From Lichina pygmaea (taxonomy: Eukaryota; Ascomycota; Lichinomycetes; Lichinales; Lichinaceae), in NCBI GenBank assembly GCA_963422465.1, contig OY730171.1:1674001-1738000 (forward strand): DNA of 64,000 nt, given 5' to 3'. A program made the position numbers and the translations under genes. How positions within the stretch are numbered: position 1 is the first letter of the stretch; each line of letters begins with the position of its first letter. The notes under the pieces are model-generated. The model searched no databases. It saw only the letters and a list, made by a program, of their open reading frames with translations, and had not been told where the DNA came from. Positions 34,233 to 44,547 of this stretch are shown here, piece by piece.

Positions 34233-36652
34233 TCATAGAAATTCGAATCGGTCACCATTGCCTTCTCTAAGCAGCGGTGCCATGCGTTCCGTGCCGACGA
34301 TCCTCTCGAGCTTCAGCGCATCCCACTTCGAGTAAATCGTCCTGACGGCCGCTTCCCCAACGTCCACCTTCCCATCCTGAACCGACGCGCCCAAGCATTC
34401 CTCCACAAGCTCGCGGTAGAAGGCAGGGTTGTCCGGCAGACCGTACATCATCACGTTCGTGGCTCCTTTGATCCGGTACCGTCGAAAATGATGGGCGCGT
34501 TCCGTGTACAGTAGAACGGAATAACGTCCGCTCAGAAAATGGCTGCGCGCCCGGGCAACGTCCCTGACGGACGTGTACTCCGATATTGCACCAAATGAGA
34601 CATTCTGTGTCGTGCTCGAGGATGAGAAGAAGTTTCGCAGCCGCACAAAATCAAAGTACAAGGGGATGAACACCAGAGTACCCTTCGAACTGAGCTTTGG
34701 CGCCACGGCCGTCGAGAAGTATTGGAACCGGACGTCAGGGTCGGCGGCGGGCGATGACGAGCCAAATCGTGTGAACACGTGCTTTATTCGTAGACCCAGG
34801 TTGAGTAGGGCGCCGTCGTACTTTTGCGTGAACCTGACTTTTCCGGCGATGTTCTTCATGCGATTGACGAAGATGCTGTTCAGGTCTGGGGTGTTGAAGG
34901 ACGAAAACACCAGGGTCTGACGAAGATGTTGTGCATGCCCATCAAGGCTCCAGCTCCTCACACGGCTGAAATCACAGCCGTGAGCTTCTTTCGGCTGCAG
35001 ATTGAGGTGGTCCAAAATGTATTCGACGTTGTCCCAGTTTTGCATGAGGAGCGCATCCGCATGATCGACGACGACAATCTCGATGGAGCTTAGATAATCG
35101 TGGTCGCGTTTTCTGGCACTGATACTCATATTATTCTCTGCTTCATTCCTGGAGGAGACTTTGATTCATGTCTGAGGCGAGGGGGTCTGATGGGTTCAAA
35201 GTAAACAGAAGTGGACTTACTCTTCCGGAGCCAAAGCAGTATACAGTCCCAAAGGACTGGCTAGAATGATATCAGAGCCGTAGAATGGCGAGAAGAACTT
35301 GATGGTTTTCCGGGTGAACTTCAAGCCGATTCTGAACATATCATCATCGTTCCCCTCGAAGAGGTCTCGAAAGTCGTCTGGTTTATTGGACAGCACGGCA
35401 TCGTGGGGTTGCTGCGAGAAGGAGTCTTGAAATCTCTTCCTGTTGTCTTGCTGTTCTGGCTGACATAACCTGACCACGGCGTCGACCACTCTGACACACG
35501 CTTGTCTTGTTGGAAGGAGGAAGAGGATTTTTGGTCTCGTGAACCCTTGATCTCGAAGGTCAATCTCTTCAGAGTCCGAATGGCGCAGCTTGCGTCCGTT
35601 GTTCTTAATCACTCGATCCCGGGTTCTGGAGCACAGTAAGCGATGGCTTCGTAGACATTGAGCGGAGACACACTTGAAAACATGATTCAGCACATGCAGA
35701 CAGGTCATTGTACGAAGGCGCTCGGCATTGGCCAGGGTACGATTGCAGAGCAAGACGTCGCGGTAGTTGAAGATATATGGGGTGAGAATGCCTTCGAGGA
35801 TATCGAATGATTGGTAGGTGACAGATGCGCTTGCAACAAGCCTGCGTTTGAGCTGAGAACACTTAGTGAATAGAATCATGATATCATTGCACGGTTTCAA
35901 ACCTTCAACGATTCCGGGCTTTCGTACTGCAGGGCTGCAATGTCCTCGATCCCAGCCAGAGGCTCGGGAGCCATAATAGTTGCTTTGTCTGCTTCCCCGC
36001 ACTTCTTGACGAGTGTACGCCATTTCTTCTGGCGCACAGCAGCCAGACGGCGGGAAAGTTGGTCGTCGTTTGGTTGCTCGAAGTGCGTTCGAAAAGGATC
36101 CACCACTGACTGAATCAGCGCATCTTCACTAATTGCACTTTTCTAGACTGACTGGAGACATCTTGTCCGTCATTGCTGGCTTCATCCCCGGAGACATCAT
36201 CGTCGTTGTTATTTTCTGGGGTGTCTGGGTCTCTTTCCTCGTCGAAGAATGTAACATCTTCGGCTTCAACTACTTCTGGTCTCTCCGGTTCAGCGACATC
36301 GGCTTTATTCCTTGCCCGATTGGAGCCATCTTCCCGTTCCCAGTGACCTATCCGTGCTGAATGGGCTTTGGGCCGCAGCGATTTCAGAAGCAGATCATAG
36401 GCTGCCACTTTCGACCCAGTGTTTTCCGCCTCTGGCCCAACTACTTTCCGGAAATGTGCCGGCTCCAAGTTGTCTGTGCTGCGCTAGATCAGTGAAAGTG
36501 ACATCTTAGTGCCAACGGAAACCAGAGGTTTACTTTGATATTGGAGCTTGAACTTTCGCTCTTCCCGAGTCGAGTTTCCGCTTTTTGTGCTGACCAACTT
36601 GACTTGCCCAACGACGTGCTTTTGAGTCTGTTCTGCTAGCTACGTGTGTCAT
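34233..36652 (-). CDS. UTP25: UTP25, U3 snoRNA-associated ribosome biogenesis factor (715 aa)
   Basis: Six exons: 36652-36534, 36478-36153, 36105-35903, 35852-35674, 35625-35221 and 35148-34233. The five introns are 55, 47, 50, 48 and 72 nt, all GT-AG with agreeing phase. The N-terminus is basic ([10 protein letters not shown]), followed by an acidic Asp/Glu stretch. The family core begins [13 protein letters not shown] and continues through [32 protein letters not shown] forms across intron 4. [19 protein letters not shown] and [16 protein letters not shown] follow. The C-terminus, with [17 protein letters not shown], is typical. UTP25 resembles a degenerate DEAD-box protein and acts in the nucleolar small-subunit processome in 18S rRNA maturation. 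Intron 4 (48 nt) is a multiple of three without a stop, so retention would insert 16 residues. The gene is head-to-head with eIF3f. Confidence 0.92.
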
Positions 36653-36923
36653 TGCGCCGACGAGATGTATTTTGAACGCTGACAGCGTAGTGATTTAGTC
36701 CAGTGGGCTAATCGTAACAAATCTAGGCGCTCTAAACGCCGGAAACGCTACGGTACGGTACGGTACCGGACAGTACCGTACCGGTAGTGCTAGCCGCGAT
36801 TTAGGGCTGGCGCGCTTAACGTACGGACGGCGGGCCGACGTCGACAGCCCACGAATATTACCCCGTAAACAATTATATTCATTGGCGGTGCTCTGAAGCA
36901 GACAAGGTCTGCTATCTGTAGTC
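36653..36923. promoter_or_regulatory. Short bidirectional promoter of UTP25 and eIF3f
   Basis: Only 271 bp separate the start codons of two divergent genes that both serve protein synthesis. The interval holds overlapping palindromes around 36,750-36,785 made of repeated ACGGTAC and CGGTACCG units, plus a TACGTGTG block near the UTP25 start. Shared growth-linked control is inferred from the arrangement, not shown. Confidence 0.5.
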
Positions 36924-37797
36924 ATGACCGACGCCGACTCCTTTCTGCATCTGGCAAGGCCTCTGGGTCCCGTCGTAGTTGGCAATCAGCCGGTAACGGG
37001 CCCATTAAACGTTGTTGTTCAACCCCAGGTTAGCCCTGCTGCCATTCTCATTGTCGTCAATCTCTGTTGACACAACGCCCACAGGCGCTGTTTTCCATTC
37101 TGGACCACTCGCTTCGCCGAAACGCCGACCAAGATCGAGTCATCGGCACCCTGCTTGGTGTTCGCTCCGAGGATGGCAGCGAGGTCGAGATCAGAAATTC
37201 CTTTGCGGTGCCGCACACGGAAATCCTCAATGAGCAGGTCGAGGTGGAGATGGAATATCAAAAGACCATGCTGTCGTTACACCTGAAGGCCAACCCTCGA
37301 GAAATTCTGGTCGGGTGGTACGCCACGTCGTCGGAGCTCAACCAGTTCTCGGCCCTCATCCAGAATTTTTACAGCAGCCAAGGCGACGGCACTTACCCAC
37401 ATCCCGCCGTCCACCTGACCGTCTCGACCGTGCCAGGCCAAGATATCGAGATAAGAGCCTACGTGTCGGCGCCAGTGGGTGTTACAACGGAGCGGATACA
37501 GGATAGTGCATCGTTCATTCCCATTCCGCATGAGATTCGGTACGGCGATGCAGAAAAGAGTGGCCTGGAGCTGATCTCGGCCGCCAAAGATCGAGATGAT
37601 CGAACAGTCGGCACGATGACGGACATCGAGTCGCTCGAGCGGGCCATTCAAGAGATCCTGGGGCTGATCGGACGGGTTGGGGAATACGTGAACTCGGTGC
37701 TCGACGAGGAGAGGCCGCCATCTACAGCGCTTGGCCAGTTCCTCCTTGACGCTCTCGCGTTGGCTCCTAAAGTCGAACCGGCAGACATCGAACGGGA
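36924..37797 (+). CDS. eIF3 subunit F (MPN domain), 3' part lost in the assembly gap
   Basis: Exon 1 is 36924-37028. Exon 2 starts at 37085 after a 56-nt intron (GTTAGC, CCACAG, phase 0) and runs into the N-run. The N-terminus has [19 protein letters not shown], and [20 protein letters not shown] opens the MPN domain. [16 protein letters not shown] and HPAVHLTV complete it. The catalytic JAMM histidine set of active MPN+ proteases is not present, as expected for eIF3f. The second half starts with [19 protein letters not shown], the linker seen in eIF3f and eIF3h. It is a cytosolic subunit of the translation-initiation complex. The C-terminal part, which normally ends with a helix and a charged tail, is missing. 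The few codons after the gap (37,998 on) cannot be assigned to it with confidence. Confidence 0.9.
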
Positions 37798-37997
37798 NNN
37801 NNNNNNNNNNNNNNNNNNNNNNNNNNNNNNNNNNNNNNNNNNNNNNNNNNNNNNNNNNNNNNNNNNNNNNNNNNNNNNNNNNNNNNNNNNNNNNNNNNNN
37901 NNNNNNNNNNNNNNNNNNNNNNNNNNNNNNNNNNNNNNNNNNNNNNNNNNNNNNNNNNNNNNNNNNNNNNNNNNNNNNNNNNNNNNNNNNNNNNNNN
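37798..37997. other. Assembly gap, 200 N
   Basis: Exactly 200 undetermined bases, probably a fixed-length placeholder, so the real distance is unknown. The gap removes the end of eIF3f. The decayed methyltransferase gene begins about 220 bp after it. Confidence 0.99.
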
Positions 37998-38216
37998 CGC
38001 GTGGCTTACGGCCCGAGGATGGCTTCTCCGTTCATACGCAGGCAATCCGAATGATGTAGAGGCAATCGAATAAACTGAGAAGAAAAGAAAGACGACGCCG
38101 TTCCCCAGCGCGATACATTCAACACACCAGCGGCAGGATCTTTCTACTGCTTCGTGGTCATCTTGTACCTTGGTCATGTAAGCGGCGAATACGACTCGGA
38201 AGCGCCTTGCCTGGAG

Positions 38217-39098
38217 TTACAGAAAGATGTTTTCCTTGTGGTACGCTTCACGGTCCGGGTCGTCTTCTACTTCCTGCACGAGGAATGCCTTTTGTGCGAG
38301 CTTCATGAAGCGGGCATCGGCGCGTCGTCTCCTCTTGAAGCAGAAATAGAGCATCGTTCTTGGCCCGACGAGTGCGACGAGCGTCTGGACAACGGCGGGA
38401 ACGGCGGCTCGAAGTACACACAGTCTGCAGCCAGGATGATGTCTACTGAGCTGGGTAGCTTGTCTGGCAACAGACTGCCCCACTCGAGCACCTCGGGGAC
38501 AACCTTCCGTCCAGCCCGTTGAGCTGTATGTTCTCGCGGATCAGCGGTAGCATGGCCTCCTGCTCCGTGATGTAAAGCTGTCCGGTGACGCGGCATTCCT
38601 TCGCCACGGCGAGTCTTGATCTTTCGTCTCAGCCTCGTTCCACGAATCTATGGAGATCTACGGAGCTCGCAACTACGATGGGAAGCCCGTATCTAGAGTT
38701 ACTACATACAGTACCCAGTCAGACCAGAGCCAGCCCCGAGTTCAATTCTACCCCTCCCGTCAGCTCTATCGATTACTTCTGACGGACCACCTCAAGGAAG
38801 GCCGTCGCAGCCATTATCACGAAGTTTACAAAAATCACTTTCCCTCGGAGTTCGTCCGCCGGTCTCCTTAGCATTTATCTGGCCAGCACAGCTCCCGCAG
38901 GCCATACTCGACCGCCGCATCCGGCCGCGACGTTCTCGAGGATTCGTAGTGGAGCGAAGAGGGCCCGTCGAGGTCGGTCGTCGTGAGACTGGGGGTCTCG
39001 ACCGGACGGGAATGGACTAGGGCTTCACTGACGTTCAAGTGGAACGCCGCCAAAGGTCCTGCTTCATTTTCCCATGAGTGATCCAAAGAAAGTGTCAT
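38217..39098 (-). pseudogene. EFM6-like lysine methyltransferase gene with several frame breaks
   Basis: Ordered segments of the METTL21/EFM6 family are present on the minus strand but in different frames. They are MTLSLDHSWENEAGPL to LTTTDLDG, LENVAAGCGGRVWPAGAVLA, MLRRPADELRGK, IELGAGSGLTG (SAM-binding motif I), LAVAKECRVTGQLYIT with the following EAMLPLIRENIQLNGLDG, VVPEVLEWGSLLPDKL with VDIILAADCVYFEP, and VVQTLVALVGPRTMLYFCFKRRRRAD to ENIFL. The frame changes after TTTDLDG, after NGLDG and after VYFEPPFPPL. A stop replaces the residue before MLRRPAD, and extra sequence separates RGK from IELGAG. Either the gene is dead or this gap-proximal stretch is poorly assembled. Intact EFM6 methylates a lysine of translation elongation factor eEF1A. 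Confidence 0.75.
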
Positions 39099-39488
39099 CG
39101 TGATCTTGAAAGGCCTCTCCCGGGATTGGAGATGGGATTGACGTGTAAGTTGGCAGGCAGCGCGATGCCAATGGGTGAGACGACATCATCTGATTCGAGC
39201 GCGGTGGGAAATGGCTTACAGTACTCCGTACACCGTGGGCTCTAAATCTGCTACTACAATAGTGGGGTCATTAGGTTACTGTAGGTGCCCACTGTGCCCT
39301 AACTTGGGGGCATATCCCCTCAGCGCCGGTACGATATACCCGAAGCTTGGCATGCTGCAGTGGGTACGTTTGCACAGGAGGCGTCAAAGGCCTACGAGCA
39401 CATGGTATAGGCCTACAGCTGCGACAACGTTGGTGACTCGGTTTCGTCCACGAATCCATGACGGCCACCACACACAATCTCTATAGAT
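39099..39488. other. Short intergenic region
   Basis: No gene is seen. The region should hold the promoter of the downstream acetyltransferase gene on the plus strand. Confidence 0.4.
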
Positions 39489-40016
39489 ATGGACATTCGA
39501 CTCCTGAGGTCTGAGACTGGAGATCTCTCAAAAAGACTATCCGTAAGGATCTCAAAGGCCGGCAAGGAACAGCAGGAGCTCTTGCAAGCCGCGCAAGGCA
39601 TCGAACGAAAGACCTTTCCTTCCAGCGAGCAAATGGACCTGGAAGCAGAACTGAAGCGGGCAAACACCAGTCTTCTATGCATCTGTGATCATGCCGTCCG
39701 CCAGAGGGGCGTCGTTGCCTATCTGGTGTATACACGCGCGAAGGCCACGGTGCTCCTTCACAAACTATGCGTCAGGTCGGACTGCCGCCGTCGAGGACTG
39801 GGCTCGAGTGTGCTGGGATACCTTATTGACCATGCCAGGATGAGGAACTGCAGTTCTATGCAGCTCTGGGTCGACGAAAAGCGGCATCTTGCTAGAAAGC
39901 TGTACGCGGTCAATGGATTCCGGGAAACTGGGATCGTGGAGGATTACTATGGCCCTGGACGCCGCGGATTGAGGATGGTGCTCGAGTTGGAAGTCGGTCG
40001 ACTCAACGCTTCTTGA
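39489..40016 (+). CDS. GNAT-family N-acetyltransferase (175 aa)
   Basis: This is a single exon. The acetyl-CoA binding signature is in LHKLCVRSDCRRRGLGSSVL (motif A, R-x-x-G-x-G/A form RRRGLG). Motif B follows, in MQLWVDEKRHLARKLYAVNGFRETGIVEDYYG, which gives the N-[AE]-LY-x-x-x-GF pattern of N-terminal acetyltransferase-like GNATs. The early segment IERKTFPSSEQMDLEAEL resembles the substrate-loop region of these enzymes. The length is normal for a small cytosolic GNAT. Its substrate (protein N-terminus or small molecule) cannot be told from sequence. Confidence 0.85.
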   Translation: MDIRLLRSETGDLSKRLSVRISKAGKEQQELLQAAQGIERKTFPSSEQMDLEAELKRANTSLLCICDHAVRQRGVVAYLVYTRAKATVLLHKLCVRSDCRRRGLGSSVLGYLIDHARMRNCSSMQLWVDEKRHLARKLYAVNGFRETGIVEDYYGPGRRGLRMVLELEVGRLNAS

Positions 40017-40389
40017 TTGACTCCAGTCTCTGCCAATTTCGCGTTTTCGACTATTTTAGCTCCTCTGGAATCCACCATGACGAGTTTGTCCGCAAGGGGG
40101 CCTACCCTTCGTCCATGGAACGATACGCGTGAAGGACGAGGACGACACGTCCCCCCTTCGTCGCGCTGGAGGAAAGGGAACTACATTCTTGAGCGACGCG
40201 TTCGGTTCAGCTTGGCGAATCCTTCAGGTGCTGTTACTTCAATGGCTGGCCAAGGTCCAATTCTCAGCCGTTTCATTCGGCGATGCTCTTGGTTTTCATG
40301 GAGGACGGCGCCTCCTGCTACTTTCGTCCTCCATTCTCTTCTCTCAGTATCGTTGGTGGCTCTTCATCTCTGAGAGTGGAGTCTTTTCG
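40017..40389. promoter_or_regulatory. 5' region of the AXL2-like gene
   Basis: This 373-bp stretch leads to the AXL2-like start codon. The reading frame is open upstream to 40,129, but the sequence there lacks domain character and the signal peptide starts only at 40,390, so I treat it as promoter or leader. Confidence 0.4.
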
Positions 40390-43326
40390 ATGGGTCGGCA
40401 TCGTGGCTTGCTTTTTTGCAGCTGCATAGCTGCGCACCTGATCCTAAGGGCAGGCGGTGCACCATCGATCGCATTTCCGCTGAACTCTCAAGTGCCGCCG
40501 GTGGCGCGGGTCTCGGAGGCCTTTCGATTCACGTTCTCGCCTACCTCGTTCGTGTCTGTGGCAGCAGATACCAGTTACTGTCTCTCTAGCGCACCGCCAT
40601 GGCTGCATATTGACGGCCCATCGCGGTCCTTGTCCGGAGTCCCCGGACCCAGCGACGTTGGACCCTCGGAGATAGTCCTGACGGCCAGAGATGAGAGCGG
40701 GTCGACAGACATGAACGCGACGTTGATTGTATCGGCGGAGCCAGCTCCGAAGCTGTCGAAGCAAGTCTCCGAGCAGCTGCAGGATTTTGGCTCTCTTTCC
40801 AATCCATCGAGCATCCTGTTCTATCCTTCGACTGCCTTTGACTTTGCATTCTCGCCCGAGACGTTCACGGAAAGTGGCGCTCGGCTCTATTACTATGCGG
40901 TATCGTCCGACAATACGCCGTTGCCGTCGTGGGTGGATTTCGATGCTCAAAATCTACGCTACTCAGGCACCACCCCACCGTTGTCGTCTCTCATCGAGCC
41001 ACCGCAGACGTTCGGCATCAAACTCATCTGTTCCGACGTTGCCGGATTCAGCGCGGCGTCTGCCGATTTTAAGATGGTGGTTGGCAGCCACCAGCTGGCA
41101 TCCCGGAGCCCTGTTCAGGCCTTTAGCGTGACCAGAGGGGTCCCATTTGAGGTTGAGAGCTTGAAAGACGCATTGACGCTGGACAACGCCCCAATCAGGG
41201 CGGAAGATATCGTGTCCGTGGACGCATCGCCCCCCTCTTGGCTTCAACTGGACCAGCCATCTTTGAGGCTAAGCGGTACCCCACCTGAAGACATGTCGTT
41301 CGAGAATATCACGATTACCGTCACGGACGTGTATAACAATGCCGCCAGCGTCACTTTGCTTCTTCAGACCGATACCTCGCTCTTTGCAAGTCAGCTCAGC
41401 GATATCGAGACCAAACCTGGCCACGATCTTCTGTACGCCGTTCCCCCCGCTGCGCTGAAGGATTTCAACGTGGATGCTTCCTCGGAGACTGTCCCATCGG
41501 CGGCCTGGCTTCAATTCGACGAGAGCAGAATTGAGTGGAGCGGAAGGGCGCCGACTCATGCTCCGAGCGAGATACAAGTCAGGCTCACCCTGACGTCGCA
41601 AGCCACAAATTCTTCCGAGTCGCAGACGTTCAAAGTCCGAATCGCTGACGACAGCCCAACTCTGAACACGCGGTCGCCAGGCGATGCGGGAGTCTTGCCG
41701 ACGGCAGAAGGCCGCGTCCGAGAAAGCAAGGAAAGAGATCGCCGAACAACCATTCTATGTGCGGTGCTTGTGCCGGTTGGAGTTGTGCTCTTTGGCGCCG
41801 CCATCACTTTGTGTTGCTGGTGGGGAAGAAGGAAAAGGGCAAACGGGCGGAGATATGATCGTCGCCCGAAGCTGGACATCTCCAGGCCGCTCGAGCAGCT
41901 CTGGGGGGATTCGCCGACGACAAGACACTCCAAAGAGTATCACGAAGATCCACCGCCGCGGCTACCATGGCCGGCACGGTTGAGTGGCATATGGAAGTCT
42001 TACCCAGACATACAACAGGCACAGGACAATGCTGGCCCGCATGAGGTCGACGACGACGCAATCACACTCGGCCCGATGGTCGACGACTGGGATCGATCGC
42101 GGATTGGCCTCGGAGTGGCGGGACCGGCGACTGGTGGTATGCTGGACCTGCCCCCTCTGGACAAGGCTCCAGTCCGGCCTCCTAGACCAGACTCCTCGCC
42201 ACAAAAGTCTCGAGCGCGTGCAAAGAGGCTCTCCAAGAATCTGGCCCAAGCAGTCGGCAGTATTCGCGAGGATTCTGACCACCAGCCGTTGAAATGTCGT
42301 GACGACGAAGTTTTTGATCTGTCAGGCCCCTCGGGTCCACGATCGATCGGCAAGGACGCCTCGAGGCACACATGGACCACATACGAGGATAGCCAGGGCA
42401 GCTCCGACATGCTGGCAGCCTTTCCCGAACTGGCCGAGAAGCAGCAGGCGCCGTCGGTCCCGCCGTTGAGCGTCCGAATCGTCCCGCATTCAGAATCCGG
42501 CAGCGTCTTGGCCGAGCGGACGAAGCGGTACGGCGACTCTCCCTACTTCGGATGCTCGTCCAGGGTGCCGTCACGGCCGCAGACGTGGAGGCGGCAGAAG
42601 GGCAAGTCGAGCCCGCCGGTGTCGGCCGACGAGTACACCATCGACGGCATGCTGCGGGATCTGTCGAGCAGCGGTCCACCTTCGGGCGCACGTGCGTCAC
42701 CGTCGCGAGCCGAGCTGTATCCGCGCGTCTTGTCGATCAACGGCAAACCGGTGTCACGTACGTTCGGCTCTCGGATCAGCGGGAACCTCAACCGACTCAG
42801 CAGGCCGCTCAGCAGCGTTGGGTTCGGGTTCCGGTCGCCTTCGATGCAGTCGCGCGACTCGATCTACGGCGGGGACTACGTGCAGCTCCAAGACGAGAAC
42901 GCTCATCGGCAATGGTACCGAGGAGGGCCAAGGTCACCGGGCCTCTTCTTCGAGAGCGCCATGGACGTGGACCGGCCTGAACACGTCGGCAGCGGCGGCG
43001 GTGGCGGCGGCGGCGGTGACATTGCCCTGGACCTGCCGGACACGGAGCAGCAAGACGTCGAATACGGCGTCGCGTCCATGGCGCAGCGCCCGTCGACGCC
43101 CGGGTCGATCGCGTGGCCGGCCGCGCTGCGGTCCTCGTCGGCGACGCCGCGCCTCGTCGAGTTTCGACGCAAGCGGCCCGTCAGCATGGTCGGCGGCGAC
43201 AAGCTCGAGCTCGAGCTCGAGCGGTCTATCGTCGTCGACGACAGCCGTTCGGCCTCGTTCATGTCCGTCGGTCGCAGCCAGGCCGGAACCAGTCCGCTGC
43301 ACTCGGACCACAAGGTTTTTCTCTGA
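40390..43326 (+). CDS. AXL2-like cell-polarity protein, cadherin-like type I membrane protein (978 aa)
   Basis: The protein starts with a signal peptide (LLFCSCIAAHLILRAGGA). Four cadherin/dystroglycan-like modules follow over about 30-430, showing repeated WL or WV plus LSG or YSG signatures (PPWLHIDGPSRSLSGVP, PSWVDFDAQNLRYSG, PSWLQLDQPSLRLSG, AAWLQFDESRIEWSG). A single transmembrane helix at about 452-477 (ILCAVLVPVGVVLFGAAITL) is followed by CCWWGRRKR as a stop-transfer anchor. The cytoplasmic tail of about 500 residues is Ser/Pro-rich and disordered, with a Gly run at ~872-880. The architecture matches yeast Axl2/Bud10 and its filamentous counterparts, which mark sites of polarised growth, septation or conidiation and are regulated by phosphorylation of the tail. 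The start is fixed by the signal peptide. No introns are needed. Confidence 0.86.
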   Translation: MGRHRGLLFCSCIAAHLILRAGGAPSIAFPLNSQVPPVARVSEAFRFTFSPTSFVSVAADTSYCLSSAPPWLHIDGPSRSLSGVPGPSDVGPSEIVLTARDESGSTDMNATLIVSAEPAPKLSKQVSEQLQDFGSLSNPSSILFYPSTAFDFAFSPETFTESGARLYYYAVSSDNTPLPSWVDFDAQNLRYSGTTPPLSSLIEPPQTFGIKLICSDVAGFSAASADFKMVVGSHQLASRSPVQAFSVTRGVPFEVESLKDALTLDNAPIRAEDIVSVDASPPSWLQLDQPSLRLSGTPPEDMSFENITITVTDVYNNAASVTLLLQTDTSLFASQLSDIETKPGHDLLYAVPPAALKDFNVDASSETVPSAAWLQFDESRIEWSGRAPTHAPSEIQVRLTLTSQATNSSESQTFKVRIADDSPTLNTRSPGDAGVLPTAEGRVRESKERDRRTTILCAVLVPVGVVLFGAAITLCCWWGRRKRANGRRYDRRPKLDISRPLEQLWGDSPTTRHSKEYHEDPPPRLPWPARLSGIWKSYPDIQQAQDNAGPHEVDDDAITLGPMVDDWDRSRIGLGVAGPATGGMLDLPPLDKAPVRPPRPDSSPQKSRARAKRLSKNLAQAVGSIREDSDHQPLKCRDDEVFDLSGPSGPRSIGKDASRHTWTTYEDSQGSSDMLAAFPELAEKQQAPSVPPLSVRIVPHSESGSVLAERTKRYGDSPYFGCSSRVPSRPQTWRRQKGKSSPPVSADEYTIDGMLRDLSSSGPPSGARASPSRAELYPRVLSINGKPVSRTFGSRISGNLNRLSRPLSSVGFGFRSPSMQSRDSIYGGDYVQLQDENAHRQWYRGGPRSPGLFFESAMDVDRPEHVGSGGGGGGGGDIALDLPDTEQQDVEYGVASMAQRPSTPGSIAWPAALRSSSATPRLVEFRRKRPVSMVGGDKLELELERSIVVDDSRSASFMSVGRSQAGTSPLHSDHKVFL

Positions 43327-44547
43327 TGACTATTTACACGGCCCAGCCCAGCCCAGCCCAGCTCAGCGTGATATCATCTGTACTGATACTAGGACTGGGA
43401 CTGAGACTGTGAGTTGATTGTTCTGTAGCGGCCAGTTCGGATCTGAATCCAAATTTGAATTTGAATCCGAGTCCAAATCTGAAACCGAAATCTCCTCCCG
43501 GACTTTTTTTTTTCTCCTCTCATCTTTTTTTCTTCTAGCCCCCCTCCCCACCTTCTCCCCCCTCTCTACCCCGAAAAACCCCTTCCTAGACATTACATGT
43601 TCAATATCCACATATCCACTCCAATCAGTCTATTTCCATCTCCTCTCTTTCCTCCTCTCTTTCCTTCTTCCTCTTCTTTTTCTTCTTCTTCGTCTCGTTT
43701 GCTTCGTTACTTTCATTTCGTTCCTCTTGTTTCGTTTCCTCTGTCTGTTGGCCCTTTTTTTCGTTCAGGAAACATACAGTAGAACGTGACTGTTTGAAGT
43801 GTACTTACGGACGCACAGTACGTAGGTACCGTAGCGTTGCTGCAGGATTTGCCTTTGCTACGTACTGTACGTACGTAGAGTTTGATCCAGCTTCTCTGGA
43901 GCATTGGGTTTGGATCAAAGTTTGGAGAGGGCGAAGAGAGAAGGAGAAGGGAAAAGAAAAGAAAAGAAGGAGAGAAAGAAGGAGAAAGGAAAAGAGGACA
44001 AGAGGGGAAAAAATCATGGGGCTCGTGGAGATGGAGGACGAGGTTGTGACGGAATCGAGGAGGGATGGAAGGGTGATCGAGAGGATTGCAAAGTCAAAGG
44101 GCGTATGGTAGAGGAGGAAAATCGAGTACGAGGAATGATGATTTCATCCATCAGCTCCGGGAACGAGGATACGTAGACTCAGCCCGGGCCGGCGGAGAAG
44201 AGAGAGGGAGACGACGCGCAAAGGTCTCGTGAGGAGGCTGGAAGTTTGGAAACGTGCGGGATGGACACTGGTATTAATCGGGTCACATGATAAACATCAA
44301 ATATGGCTGGCTCGTGTCGTGAGTTGAGTAGAGGGCAGAAACGGAGGGTGGCTATCGATGAGCTGAGCGGCACAAGGGTAGCGGTCCAAGGCGGGTATAG
44401 TCTGGTCTGGTGCTGTTGGTTGGAGGGACGAGAGGGTGAGGGAGCTGCTCATGTGGCAGGGAGCGCAAAATATGGGGCTCATCGTCGGAGGGAGGAGGAT
44501 GGAAGAGAGGGGACGTGTCGGAAGAGAAAATGAGATTGATGCAGGTT
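43327..44547. other. Convergent 3' region with polypyrimidine and polypurine tracts
   Basis: This lies between the ends of the AXL2-like gene and RAD6. It contains a short gcccagcccagc repeat (about 43,338-43,360), a T/C-rich tract (about 43,500-43,745) and a G/A-only tract of about 80 bp (43,925-44,010). GTAC motifs lie near 43,818-43,880. No gene is supported. Confidence 0.55.

Noticed and set aside
42692-43417. 241-codon plus-strand frame inside the AXL2-like gene
   Set aside because: It is a shadow of the AXL2-like tail in another frame, Arg/Ser/Thr-rich and without features.
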